From the NCBI GenBank assembly GCA_045614025.1, contig JAZLCE010000015.1, positions 59,683 to 123,682 of the forward strand: a stretch of DNA of 64,000 bases, given 5' to 3'. This DNA comes from RGIG4140 sp045614025 (GTDB taxonomy: Bacteria > Pseudomonadota > Alphaproteobacteria > CAAHEQ01 > UBA3637). This document shows, in pieces, positions 18,257 to 26,569 of the stretch. Each line of letters starts with the position of its first letter. Position 1 is the stretch's first letter. The translations under genes and the position numbers were made by a program. The notes below the pieces were generated by a model that saw nothing but the letters and a program-made list of their open reading frames with translations, did not search any database and had not been told where the DNA came from.

Positions 18257-18284
18257 TTGCATTTCATAAAAATATATCTATAAT
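18257..18284 (+). promoter_or_regulatory. Promoter of tRNA-CAU
   Basis: TTGCAT at 18257-18262, a 16-nt spacer and a perfect TATAAT at 18279-18284. Transcription would start about 8 nt before the tRNA. Confidence 0.8.
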
Positions 18285-18298
18285 ACCTCCTATGGATC

Positions 18299-18375
18299 GG
18301 GCCTGTAGCTCAGTTGGTTAGAGCTGTCCGCTCATAACGGATAGGTCGGGAGTTCGAGTCTCTCCGGGCCCACCA
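18299..18375 (+). tRNA. tRNA with CAU anticodon (Ile2 or elongator Met)
   Basis: A 77-nt cloverleaf with CCA encoded. The acceptor GGGCCTG pairs with CGGGCCC through one G-U pair, discriminator A73. The D arm is standard, the anticodon stem GTCCG/CGGAT closes loop CTCATAA with anticodon CAT, and the T arm GGGAG/CTCTC closes TTCGAGT. It has a base-paired position 1-72, so it is not initiator tRNA. The CAU could be lysidine-modified to read AUA (Ile2) or serve elongator Met; the GGGCCT acceptor favours Ile2, but that is not certain. Confidence 0.93.
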
Positions 18376-18380
18376 ATAAA

Positions 18381-18405
18381 AAAATCTCTCCTTACGAGAG
18401 ATTTT
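18381..18405. terminator. Bidirectional intrinsic terminator
   Basis: AAAATCTCTC and GAGAGATTTT pair perfectly around CTTAC. It ends the tRNA-CAU transcript and can also serve the convergent GNAT gene. Confidence 0.85.
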
Positions 18406-18462
18406 TTTATTATTTAATCTTTGAAAATCTTCAACTTAACACATTATAGTTTGAGAAACTTT

Positions 18463-18945
18463 TTAAATCTCTTTTTCATAACAAATAATTGGAATATTAA
18501 ATTTCCAAAATTTTTCTTCTCCAGCAATCTGTTTAAACCCCATTTTTTCATAAAATCCAATTGAAGGCCCTTCTTTCATTGTCCAAGCTATTACTTTTTG
18601 AAACCCCTCTTCTTTCTTCATCCGAGCAAGTTCATTAACAAAAAAACGCCCTACACCTTTCTTTTGACACTCTGGGTGAACATAAATTGCTTGAATTTCG
18701 AACTGTTGCTCATTTTCCTTTGGATAACAAAGATAAACAAAAGCTATCTTTTCATTATCAACCTCAATGAAATAACACTCATTCGCTTCAATATATTTAG
18801 CAGTTCGATCAACAACATCTTCATTCACACCCAAAGAATCCAAATACTCATCTGGCAAATATCCCCTATAACACGTTTGATACGCACTCACATGGATATT
18901 TTTTAAAATTCTTGCATCTTCTGGCATCCCTTTAACCAATTTCAT
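18463..18945 (-). CDS. GNAT family N-acetyltransferase
   Basis: A 160-residue single-domain acetyltransferase. The acetyl-CoA binding motif A is IYVHPECQKKGVGRFFVNEL (residues ~90-109; Q/R-x-x-G-x-G/A form), and the C-terminal FYEKMGFKQIAGE strand-helix is typical of GNATs. The substrate cannot be told. An AAGGAGG Shine-Dalgarno 6 nt before the ATG is among the strongest in the window. Confidence 0.92.
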   Translation of the reverse strand: MKLVKGMPEDARILKNIHVSAYQTCYRGYLPDEYLDSLGVNEDVVDRTAKYIEANECYFIEVDNEKIAFVYLCYPKENEQQFEIQAIYVHPECQKKGVGRFFVNELARMKKEEGFQKVIAWTMKEGPSIGFYEKMGFKQIAGEEKFWKFNIPIICYEKEI

Positions 18946-19053
18946 TTTTCCCTCCTTTTCATCTAGATGAAAACTTAAAATTACTATTTAAAATAAGGTC
19001 AAAGTTTAAATTTTTCATTTAGTTATCAACTAATCTTTAATTTTTAAATAAAA

Positions 19054-19077
19054 AATAACATATAATAATATGTTATT
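19054..19077. promoter_or_regulatory. Perfect 10-bp inverted repeat, candidate operator
   Basis: AATAACATAT and ATATGTTATT are exact reverse complements around AATA, about 80 nt before the start of the MbfA-like iron exporter gene. No T-run follows, so it is not a terminator. A dimeric repressor site is plausible; an iron regulator would fit the gene. The AT-rich background makes chance palindromes more likely than usual. Confidence 0.4.
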
Positions 19078-19158
19078 CAAGGATATTTTAAGAAAATAGC
19101 TTCAAAAATATTGAAATACCTCTCTCAAAAGCTCCATTTTATATTTAAGGAGATTAAT

Positions 19159-20040
19159 ATGGCCCAAAAATTAACCAAACAAGAATTAAACCTCTTAACT
19201 TTTTTTCAAACTGAAGAAATCACTAGTGCACTTCTTTACCTAAAAATTGCAAAACGAATCAAAGATCAAAAAAATAAAAAAATATTATTGCGCATTGCAA
19301 AAGAAGAAGCAGCTCACGCCTATATTTGGAAAAATTACACAAAAAGGCTCCCCTATCCAAATTTTTTAAAAATGTTTTTTTATTTATTCCTCAGTTACTT
19401 ATGTGGTTATACTTTTATAATTAAATTAATTGAAACAAATGAATATAAAAACATCTATGAACTCAATAAAATTAAAGAAAAATATCCTGAAGTGGAATAT
19501 ATTATTTCTCAAGAAGAAACCCATGAAAAAGAATTAATCGATTTGCTAGAAGAAGATCGCCTTAACTATATGGGCGCTATTGTTTTAGGGTTAAATGATG
19601 CCCTCATTGAATTAAGTGGCACGTTAGCAGGATTAACCTTTGTTTTAATGAATACAAAACTTATCGCTTTAGTTGGGGGAATTACTGGTATTGCAGCAAC
19701 GCTTTCAATGGCATCTTCAAACTATTTGGCTGAAAAAGCAAATATGAATCAAAAAGCATTTATTTCCTCAATTTATACAGGAGGAGCATATTTAATCACC
19801 GTTATTTTCTTAATACTCCCCTATCTTTTATTACCGAATAACCTTTTTATTTTAGCGTTTATTTCAATGATTGGCATTGTTATCACTTTGATTTTTATTT
19901 TTAGCGCATATATAGCAATTATTCGATCTGAGCCCATCAAAAAAAGATTCTTTGAAATGGCAAGCATTAGTTTAAGTGTTTCTTTAATTTCTTTTTTTAT
20001 TGGTCTTGCCGCCAAAATGTTTTTTGGATTTGAGATATAA
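19159..20040 (+). CDS. mbfA: MbfA-like iron exporter: ferritin-like domain fused to VIT1/CCC1 domain
   Basis: A 293-residue membrane protein. Residues ~15-145 form a rubrerythrin/ferritin-like helical domain with E-x-x-H iron ligands (EEAAHAYIW and EETHEKEL). Residues ~150-293 form a VIT1/CCC1 transporter domain with GLNDALIELSGTLAGL and ASSNYLAEKA in the first spans. This order is that of MbfA in Agrobacterium and Bradyrhizobium, an inner-membrane iron(II) exporter protecting from iron and peroxide. The frame begins at 19111 but the ATG at 19159 follows AAGGAG by 6 nt and is used. A perfect palindrome lies upstream. Confidence 0.88.
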   Translation: MAQKLTKQELNLLTFFQTEEITSALLYLKIAKRIKDQKNKKILLRIAKEEAAHAYIWKNYTKRLPYPNFLKMFFYLFLSYLCGYTFIIKLIETNEYKNIYELNKIKEKYPEVEYIISQEETHEKELIDLLEEDRLNYMGAIVLGLNDALIELSGTLAGLTFVLMNTKLIALVGGITGIAATLSMASSNYLAEKANMNQKAFISSIYTGGAYLITVIFLILPYLLLPNNLFILAFISMIGIVITLIFIFSAYIAIIRSEPIKKRFFEMASISLSVSLISFFIGLAAKMFFGFEI

Positions 20041-20056
20041 GGAATATAAATTAAAT

Positions 20057-20099
20057 AGTTCGAACTTTATCCATATGGATATAAAATAGAACTCGAACT
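20057..20099 (+). terminator. Inverted repeat, possible terminator of mbfA
   Basis: Outer arms AGTTCGA and TCGAACT flank an inner TTATCC/GGATATAA hairpin, with TTTTCATTTTTG after it. It lies 17 nt after the mbfA stop. The stem is interrupted, so terminator strength is uncertain. Confidence 0.5.
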
Positions 20100-20148
20100 T
20101 TTCATTTTTGTAAAAAAAACTTATTTTTCAAAATCATCCTATAAAAAA

Positions 20149-20169
20149 AACAGCCCTAAAAAGGCTGTT
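20149..20169 (-). terminator. Intrinsic terminator of tRNA-His
   Basis: On the minus strand AACAGCC pairs with GGGCTGTT around TTTTTA, followed by eight T. It lies 8 nt beyond the tRNA CCA end. Confidence 0.85.
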
Positions 20170-20177
20170 CTTTTAAA

Positions 20178-20255
20178 TGGGGCGAAAGATGGGACTCGAA
20201 CCCACGACATCTGGTACCACAAACCAGCGCTCTAACCAACTGAGCTACATTCGCC
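20178..20255 (-). tRNA. tRNA-His (GUG)
   Basis: Anticodon stem CTGGT/ACCAG closes loop TTGTGGT with anticodon GTG. The T arm GTGGG/CCCAT closes TTCGAGT. The extra G-1 paired with C73, diagnostic of tRNA-His, is encoded, and so is CCA. The acceptor stem has a U6-U67 mismatch. Confidence 0.95.
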
Positions 20256-20346
20256 ATGCGAATGAGAATAGTTTATAAAAAACAAAATCATTTGTCAAGA
20301 AAAAAAATCTTATTTTTTAATTTTGTTTTATAAAAAAGATCTTTTC

Positions 20347-23300
20347 CTACTCTCTTTCCCTTGAAATACGCACAAAATCTTTTAAAATCGGAGCTCGATT
20401 TCCATAAAATTCAACAAATGCCTTAATTTCTTTTTCAAAGAAATTTTGCATTTTCATTAATCCACCACGATATTTATATTCCTTTTCCAATGTTTGACGA
20501 ATTAAAGAAAATAGTTTTGGATAATATTTAAAGCGATTTGAAATTGTTTCTTTTTGTTCAATTTCTTTAATCCCAAAAATCCCTCTTTGATCCAAAATTC
20601 TTTTTGCCATTTCAGGATACTTCTTTTTAACAGCTAAGGATAAATCATTCAATCCTTGGACACTTTCCTTCCAATATGAATTTAAAATTTGGCGCAAAGC
20701 TTTTGATTCTTCTAAATTATATTCACTTAAATCCTTCATAAGCATCAGCATTGTATCAATTAACTTTCCTTCTGCTTTTAAAGGATTTTTATTAAAATCA
20801 AAAACAGTTGTTTCAGGTTCTTGTTTATTATAATTTAGCCCAGAAAACCAAAGATTTTCATAATTAAAGCTATAATCCAATAAACGCCCAGCAAATTTTA
20901 TTTGTTCCATTGTATCAAAAACTTCCTTAATCAAAGGAATCTTTAAAGGGGGTTCCTCCTCTTGCAAAGCCATACATGTTTCAAAAAATGAAATATTTTT
21001 CTTTTTTTCATTAAATAATTGAAGATGTTTTACACCAACTTTATCATATTCAAATGGAGATAAAACACCCATTGCATATAATAAATCAACATCTGTGCAA
21101 ATTCCAAAAGCAACTCTTTTATCATAGTGATTATCTTTTTGATCGCTTTCTGTAAAATAATGATCTGCCATATCCTTTAAAAATCGCCGTTGCTCTTCAA
21201 AATGCATTGAATCTGTTAAATGGGGATTTCTTCTATACTTCGGTAAAGAAACGGCTTTATTTTTAATTTCAACCTTCTCCGCCTCAGAAAAATCCATTGC
21301 ATAATCAAACCAATTCAAATAATAATCTTGACTTGCTTTAGAATTTGTAAACGATTTTAAATTGAATTTGGCAATCTCTAATAAAAATGGCAAATCATCT
21401 TTTTCTGTTTCAAGAATAGAAACTGGAACATTAAAAATATCATAAAAAGAGTATAATTCCTTCATTTGTTTTGCTTGTTCCGGTTGTTTAACATCATCTG
21501 TTAAATCTTGCATTTTTTGAAGAGTTAACAAATAATATGCTGCCATTAAATTTTTAATTTTTTCATATACCAATTCATGCTCAGGTATAGGGCGAATAAT
21601 TTCTTGAACCGCATACAAAATATCACAACATAGCATCAAACGATTCATTTTCGTTAAATTTAAATTTCCTTTTTCAGTGCACTTTTCTAAGGGCAAATTC
21701 AAATCCAATGATAAACGCCCTACCCCCAACATTTTTTCAATTAAAAAAGTTGCTGCTTCTCTAAAAGTCTTAACAAGATTAAACATTTCTTTTTTAAACT
21801 TTAATGCCAATGAAATATTTTTATCAAAATCTTCTTTTAATAGATTTGTTAATGCTTCTTTTGTTGAAGGCGCCAATTTATTAATTTGATCAATAGTCAT
21901 TCCTGTTTGTTCAAGCAAGTTAATCATTGTAACCGCATCAAATAGTTTACCTTGTTTTGCTTCTTGAAACGCTTGTAATCCTTGCACTAATTCATCATTT
22001 TCATTCTCCATTTTAATAACATTTTCACTAAACCATTTATCCAACACTTTAAAAGCATTTTCTGTAAAATCATATGTTATTTGGTTCGTTAAAACTTGCA
22101 AATCATCTTTATTAATAATCCCCAATGCATAAAAAGAATAAACATCTGATAATTGAACCAATTTATAAATCCCATGAAATTGAGGTGGTAATAGCTTTAA
22201 ATCATTTTTCCAATTTTCTTGCAAAGACTCATCATGTTCTTTCATTTGCTTATCAATAACGCTAAACACGTCATCATATAACGTTAGTGGCTCAGTTTTT
22301 ATAATATTTTCTTCTTGTTTGATGTCGAGCGATTCTTGCATCTTCAATTCAGTTTTTTTTCGATAAAAAGACTCATTTAAAATATGACTTGGCAATGAAA
22401 CCTTTAAATTTTTAAAGTTATCAGGAATATGCGCTTCAAATTTTTTAACACCATAATCTAACCACTTTAAAAGAAATCCCGCCACGTCTTTATCTTGATA
22501 TTTGCGAAGTGCTGCTTTTACTTTTTGAATTGAAAAATAAAGTAAAATAAATCTTTCATTAGAAGGAAAATCAAACGTTGTTGGGATTAGCTGATTAAAA
22601 AATTCAGAAGCATATTTCATTCGATATGAATCTACAATATCCGTATCTTTTTTTTCAGAAAGAGCTTTTAAATCATTCACATGATTAAGCATTCTTAAAT
22701 AAATGATTGAATTTAAAAATGCCTTCGCCTCATCATCATTAATTTTCAATGTGTTTAACAAACAAATTAAATTTTGCAAAATCTTATTTTCGGATTGTTC
22801 ATATGCGCTTTTATCATACCAATTCGAAAAAGGTAATCCATCTTCATAAGGAAATGCAATATTATGAACATTGGTTTTTAACATTTCAAATAAAAATGCT
22901 GTTTGTTTTATTTCTTTAGCTAATAAAAGATTTTCATTTGATATATCAAATGAAACACCAAAATTTTCAGCAAAACTGCTCACTTCTTCATATGGTATCT
23001 GATCTCCACTAGCAAGCGCTTCTATATGAACGTTAGGTAGATCTATTTCTTTTCCTGTATCTTTATCATATATATGCACTTCTTCAAAACCAGATCTTAC
23101 TTGCTGTACATATTTTTTCTCGTAATGAAAATACTTTAACCGCTCTACCCCAGAACAAGCACCAAATAAATAAAGAATATCTATTTCTTTTAATGTTGAA
23201 AGACCTGCTAAAAAAATGCCTCCCTCTTCTAGCTTATCTTGCAACTTTTCGCGAACACCTAATTCACGGATTATCATTGAAATATTATTTTGCCTTTTAA

Positions 23301-23379
23301 GGCTATCTGCTTTTGCTTTTTGTTTTAATTCTTCAAACGAATTATCAGCATTGAAAGAATCTGCATTTTCATTCATCAT
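20347..23379 (-). CDS. Unrecognised 1010-residue protein with three ~350-residue repeats
   Basis: No signal peptide, membrane span or known domain is visible; composition suggests a mostly helical cytosolic protein. A motif recurs three times: EIDILYLFGA (65-74), SDVYSFYALG (411-420) and TDVDLLYAMG (762-771). A second recurs twice: LLKWLDYG...VSLP (303-330) and YLNWFDYA...VSLP (687-713). A third, EAKAFLNSII versus ESKALRQILN, appears near 217 and near the C-terminus. These spacings imply three ancient tandem units of about 350 residues. GAGGG lies 5 nt before the ATG. It is a single gene in a quiet position between tRNA-His and the lpx operon. Function unknown. Confidence 0.8.
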   Translation of the reverse strand: MMNENADSFNADNSFEELKQKAKADSLKRQNNISMIIRELGVREKLQDKLEEGGIFLAGLSTLKEIDILYLFGACSGVERLKYFHYEKKYVQQVRSGFEEVHIYDKDTGKEIDLPNVHIEALASGDQIPYEEVSSFAENFGVSFDISNENLLLAKEIKQTAFLFEMLKTNVHNIAFPYEDGLPFSNWYDKSAYEQSENKILQNLICLLNTLKINDDEAKAFLNSIIYLRMLNHVNDLKALSEKKDTDIVDSYRMKYASEFFNQLIPTTFDFPSNERFILLYFSIQKVKAALRKYQDKDVAGFLLKWLDYGVKKFEAHIPDNFKNLKVSLPSHILNESFYRKKTELKMQESLDIKQEENIIKTEPLTLYDDVFSVIDKQMKEHDESLQENWKNDLKLLPPQFHGIYKLVQLSDVYSFYALGIINKDDLQVLTNQITYDFTENAFKVLDKWFSENVIKMENENDELVQGLQAFQEAKQGKLFDAVTMINLLEQTGMTIDQINKLAPSTKEALTNLLKEDFDKNISLALKFKKEMFNLVKTFREAATFLIEKMLGVGRLSLDLNLPLEKCTEKGNLNLTKMNRLMLCCDILYAVQEIIRPIPEHELVYEKIKNLMAAYYLLTLQKMQDLTDDVKQPEQAKQMKELYSFYDIFNVPVSILETEKDDLPFLLEIAKFNLKSFTNSKASQDYYLNWFDYAMDFSEAEKVEIKNKAVSLPKYRRNPHLTDSMHFEEQRRFLKDMADHYFTESDQKDNHYDKRVAFGICTDVDLLYAMGVLSPFEYDKVGVKHLQLFNEKKKNISFFETCMALQEEEPPLKIPLIKEVFDTMEQIKFAGRLLDYSFNYENLWFSGLNYNKQEPETTVFDFNKNPLKAEGKLIDTMLMLMKDLSEYNLEESKALRQILNSYWKESVQGLNDLSLAVKKKYPEMAKRILDQRGIFGIKEIEQKETISNRFKYYPKLFSLIRQTLEKEYKYRGGLMKMQNFFEKEIKAFVEFYGNRAPILKDFVRISRERE

Positions 23380-23534
23380 AAAAACCCTCTAAAAAAATGA
23401 AGATTTTTATATAATACTCCTTTTTTTATATAAAATAAAGCAAAAAAATGACAAAAACAAACTTTATTTAGAAAAAAGAAGGCGTTACAAATCTAAAATT
23501 TAGAAAACTGCTTTATATAAACTCCATAAAAAAA

Positions 23535-23556
23535 GAGAGTCTATTTTAAGACTCCC
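23535..23556 (-). terminator. Terminator of the cdsA-lpxB operon
   Basis: On the minus strand GGGAGTCTT and AGACTCTC form a stem around AAAAT, followed by six T. It lies just beyond the lpxB stop. Confidence 0.8.
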
Positions 23557-23563
23557 TTTTCTC

Positions 23564-24772
23564 TTATTTCTTTTTTAAGGCTAATTGCATTAACTCTTCG
23601 CCCATTTTTTCCGAAGGCGTTTGCTTTTGGCTTTGCCCTAATTGATTCAAACTTATTGAAAAATCTTGTTTTTCCGAAGATAAAAGTTTTTTAATTGTTT
23701 CAACAATATTTAAAGCCGTGCACTTTTCTTGCAATAATTCTGGAACAATTTCTTGATCTGCCAAAATATTAATTAAATTGACATATTTGATTTTTAAAAG
23801 TTTTTTAGCAATTATCCCTGTTAATTTGCTTACCTTATAGGCAATTAAATGAGGCACATTTGCAAGAGCTAGCTCTAAACTAACTGTTCCAGAGGCTGCC
23901 ATGGCAACATCAGAAGCTGCAAAAACTTCATATCTTTGTTTTTCACCTTTAACAAGGATATAAGGAACAGTCCAATCCTTTAAAAGATCTTTTAATGTAG
24001 ATTCAACCGTTGCAACTGTTGGAATAACAACTTTAATCTTTTTATTTTCCTTATATAATATTTCAGCAGATTTCATAAACTCTTTCATTAAAAAGGCAAC
24101 TTCATTCTTTCTGCTTCCAGGCAACATACACAAAACAAAATCATCTTTTTTAATTTTATAAGCCTTTCTAAAAGCGGCCCCATCTCCCTTATCTGCGCCC
24201 CCCTCTATCACTGGATGACCAATAAAGCTTGTTTTCATCCCATGAGGGATAAAATATTTTTCTTCATATGGAAGTAAACAAAACAAATGATCCATGTATT
24301 GGCTTACTTTTTTAGCGCGTTTCTTTTTCCAAGCCCACACTTGCGGAGCAACGCAATGAACATGTGGTGCTTTAAACCCTATTTTTTTCAATCGTTTATG
24401 AACTCTTGCAGAATAGCTAAAACTATCAATTGTCATCACGATATCAGGATTAATCGTTAAAATATCTTCAATAGTTTGATTTAATCTTTTTAAAATCAAA
24501 GGGATACTTGGAACAACTTCCAAAAAACCCATAACGGATAAATCTTTGATATCAAATAAAGAAACTAATCCTTCTGATTGCATTGTTTCGCCACCAATAC
24601 CAAAAAAAGAAACTTTTTGATTATATTTCTTTTTTAAGTAACGCATCACACGGGCGCCTAACAAATCCCCTGATGGTTCACCTGCTATCAAATAAATTTT
24701 AACTTTCTTTTCTTCTTTATTTTTTTGAATTCTTTTTTTTGATGGATTTTTCACAGACTGTTTTTGAGCCAT
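23564..24772 (-). CDS. lpxB: Lipid-A-disaccharide synthase
   Basis: The GT19 enzyme that joins UDP-2,3-diacylglucosamine to lipid X to form the tetraacyl disaccharide, at the inner face of the inner membrane. It has IAGEPSGDLLGARV, GIGGETMQSEG, VMGFLEVVPSIP, APQVWAWKKKR, LLPGSRKNEV and ASGTVSLELAL. The ATG at 24772 follows GGGAG; a TTG 9 nt further up is the only alternative. Before the usual family start (KIYLIAGEPSGD) it has an extra ~27-residue basic segment. The gene overlaps the end of lpxI by 56 nt. It is the last gene of the envelope operon. Confidence 0.95.
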   Translation of the reverse strand: MAQKQSVKNPSKKRIQKNKEEKKVKIYLIAGEPSGDLLGARVMRYLKKKYNQKVSFFGIGGETMQSEGLVSLFDIKDLSVMGFLEVVPSIPLILKRLNQTIEDILTINPDIVMTIDSFSYSARVHKRLKKIGFKAPHVHCVAPQVWAWKKKRAKKVSQYMDHLFCLLPYEEKYFIPHGMKTSFIGHPVIEGGADKGDGAAFRKAYKIKKDDFVLCMLPGSRKNEVAFLMKEFMKSAEILYKENKKIKVVIPTVATVESTLKDLLKDWTVPYILVKGEKQRYEVFAASDVAMAASGTVSLELALANVPHLIAYKVSKLTGIIAKKLLKIKYVNLINILADQEIVPELLQEKCTALNIVETIKKLLSSEKQDFSISLNQLGQSQKQTPSEKMGEELMQLALKKK

Positions 24773-25643
24773 TTTCTTCAACTCCCATAATAAAAATATT
24801 CAATTTATTTGCCAAATTAATTGTTTTTTCTGGTTCAGCCAATAAAACATTAAACGCATCAACCCCAATCCCAACAAAACCTGCATCATAAACAGATTGA
24901 ACCGTATCTGGACCAATTGTTGGCATATCAATTCTTTTTTCTTGATTTGGTTTAACGGCTTTATAAAGAACGCCGCCACCCCCTTTGCGTTTTAAAGCTT
25001 TTGTTCGTTTAATTAATTCTTTTGTTCCCTCAATTCCTTCAACAGAAAGAATCATTCCCTGTTGAGCAATAACAGCTTGACCAACATCTGCCTGCCCTAA
25101 TAATTTTGCAACTGTTCTTGCGCGTTCTATATCAATAAAATCAGATTTATTGGGTTTTTTATTTGTTAATACGCCTGCGGGAACTAACACATCTGGCATC
25201 AACTCATGAATTCCTTTCACAACAAATCCTTCTTTTTCAACTTCAGAAATAACTAATCTTAATAACCCATCATCACCCAAAGCTTTTAATGATAATTTGG
25301 TTAAAAAAGAAAAACCTTTCAAATCTGGATAAATTTCTTTTAAAGAAGGTCGCTTAACTCCCCCAATAAAAACAATTTCTTTTACATGATGTTTTTTTAA
25401 AAGCTTAAAACTCGTTCCAACAGCCCCCAAACGAACCTCCTTTAAATTCACATCAGAAGGAAATAGTGATTTATTTGCATGCCCTTTTAATGAAATAACA
25501 AAAACATCTTTGCCTTGTTTTTTAAGAAAATTAACCAACATCACAGGAAGCATACCGCTGCCGGCAATAATGCCGACAGCTTCTTGAGGTCTTTTTTGAA
25601 ACTCAGTTTGAATTTTTTTCTTTATCCAAGTTGAAAAATTCAT
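24717..25643 (-). CDS. lpxI: UDP-2,3-diacylglucosamine pyrophosphatase, LpxI type
   Basis: Hydrolyses UDP-2,3-diacylglucosamine to lipid X, replacing LpxH in alphaproteobacteria. The N-terminal domain has VGIIAGSGMLPVMLV, and the C-terminal domain has DVGQAVIAQQG, EGIEGTKELI, KRKGGGGVLYKAVKPNQEKR and DMPTIGPDTV, all LpxI signatures. The 308-residue length includes an N-terminal helix and a basic C-terminal tail (SIKKKNSKK) that is encoded within the overlap with lpxB. AAAGG lies 8 nt before the ATG, 15 nt after lpxA. Confidence 0.95.
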   Translation of the reverse strand: MNFSTWIKKKIQTEFQKRPQEAVGIIAGSGMLPVMLVNFLKKQGKDVFVISLKGHANKSLFPSDVNLKEVRLGAVGTSFKLLKKHHVKEIVFIGGVKRPSLKEIYPDLKGFSFLTKLSLKALGDDGLLRLVISEVEKEGFVVKGIHELMPDVLVPAGVLTNKKPNKSDFIDIERARTVAKLLGQADVGQAVIAQQGMILSVEGIEGTKELIKRTKALKRKGGGGVLYKAVKPNQEKRIDMPTIGPDTVQSVYDAGFVGIGVDAFNVLLAEPEKTINLANKLNIFIMGVEENGSKTVCEKSIKKKNSKK

Positions 25644-25658
25644 CTTAAAAACCTTTCA

Positions 25659-26456
25659 TCAATCTGGTTGCAAAATATTATTTTTAGATGGATTCTTAAC
25701 AAATTCTATTTGCGCTTTAATATATGGATTACTCATCCAAACTTCATTACTTTCAACTTTTTCAATGCGTTCAGATAAAGTTCCCTCTTCTTTGTTAAAT
25801 AACGCTTTGAAAGCTTGTTGCATCATTAAAATATCTGATTTTTCAACGCCAGCACGTTGTAACCCAATTAAATTTAAGCCGCTTAAACCTTGACGAATAC
25901 CACCCATCATTAATCCATATGGAATAATATCTCTTGTCACGCCACACATACCACCAATCATGGCACCTTCACCAATTCGTGTAAATTGAAGAACAGCTGA
26001 TAATCCACCGATAATGGCTTTATTACCCACATGAACATGCCCTGCTAATGTTGCATTATTACTCATCACAATATCATCCCCTAACACACAGTCATGGGCA
26101 ATATGAGAAGCAACCAAAAAGAGATTTCTGTTTCCAATAATTGTTATTTTATTATCCACTTCAGACCCAACATGTGCTGTTACATGTTCTCTAAATGTAT
26201 TATCATCTCCAATAATTAATTGAGCATCAGGAGCATTAGAGCGCTTATGCTGGGCAAGTAACCCAAGTGCCGCAAAGGGATATACCGTATTTCTTTTTCC
26301 CATTTTGGTTACGCCATCAATCACAACATGCGAAATTAACTTTGTTCCCTCACCGATTTCAACATGTTCTCCAATAACGCAAAATGGGCCAACTTCAACA
26401 TCATCTGCTAATTTTGCATTTGGATGAACAATTGCACTTGGATGAATTTTTGCCAT
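25659..26456 (-). CDS. lpxA: UDP-N-acetylglucosamine acyltransferase
   Basis: First step of lipid A synthesis: moves 3-hydroxyacyl from ACP to the 3-OH of UDP-GlcNAc. It is a left-handed beta-helix of hexapeptide repeats (IHPSAIVHPNAKLADDVEV onward), with the active-site histidine segment ASHIAHDCVLGD and GGLSAVLQFTRIG, then a C-terminal helical ACP-binding part. The length of 265 is typical. AGGAG lies 7-8 nt before the ATG. Uniquely in this operon, a candidate attenuator separates it from fabZ. Confidence 0.96.
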   Translation of the reverse strand: MAKIHPSAIVHPNAKLADDVEVGPFCVIGEHVEIGEGTKLISHVVIDGVTKMGKRNTVYPFAALGLLAQHKRSNAPDAQLIIGDDNTFREHVTAHVGSEVDNKITIIGNRNLFLVASHIAHDCVLGDDIVMSNNATLAGHVHVGNKAIIGGLSAVLQFTRIGEGAMIGGMCGVTRDIIPYGLMMGGIRQGLSGLNLIGLQRAGVEKSDILMMQQAFKALFNKEEGTLSERIEKVESNEVWMSNPYIKAQIEFVKNPSKNNILQPD

Positions 26457-26497
26457 ATTTTTACTCCTTTATACTTTTTATTATCAAATGGCTTTAT

Positions 26498-26544
26498 AAA
26501 AAAAGCGCCTTTTTGAGAAGAATCATAAATTTCTCTTTCGGCGC
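26498..26544 (-). terminator. Candidate attenuator between fabZ and lpxA
   Basis: On the minus strand GCGCC (26544-26540) pairs with GGCGC (26509-26505), and inside it GAGAA (26535-26531) pairs with TTCTC (26519-26515). Seven T follow at 26504-26498. This is an intrinsic terminator placed inside the lpx operon. Its left arms lie within a 7-codon reading frame with its own Shine-Dalgarno, so ribosomes on that frame would block the hairpin. Confidence 0.6.
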
Positions 26545-26546
26545 AT
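26523..26546 (-). CDS. Putative 7-residue leader peptide upstream of lpxA
   Basis: ATG at 26546 opens a frame coding MRRKRNL and stopping at TGA (26525-26523). AAAAAGGAG ends 6 nt before the ATG, as good as the site of lpxA itself. Four of the seven residues are Arg or Lys. The frame covers the left arms of the terminator hairpin. Its position, strong RBS and overlap argue for a leader peptide; translation is unproven and it could be a remnant. Confidence 0.45.
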   Translation of the reverse strand: MRRKRNL

Positions 26547-26569
26547 TTTTTACTCCTTTTTATAAATTT

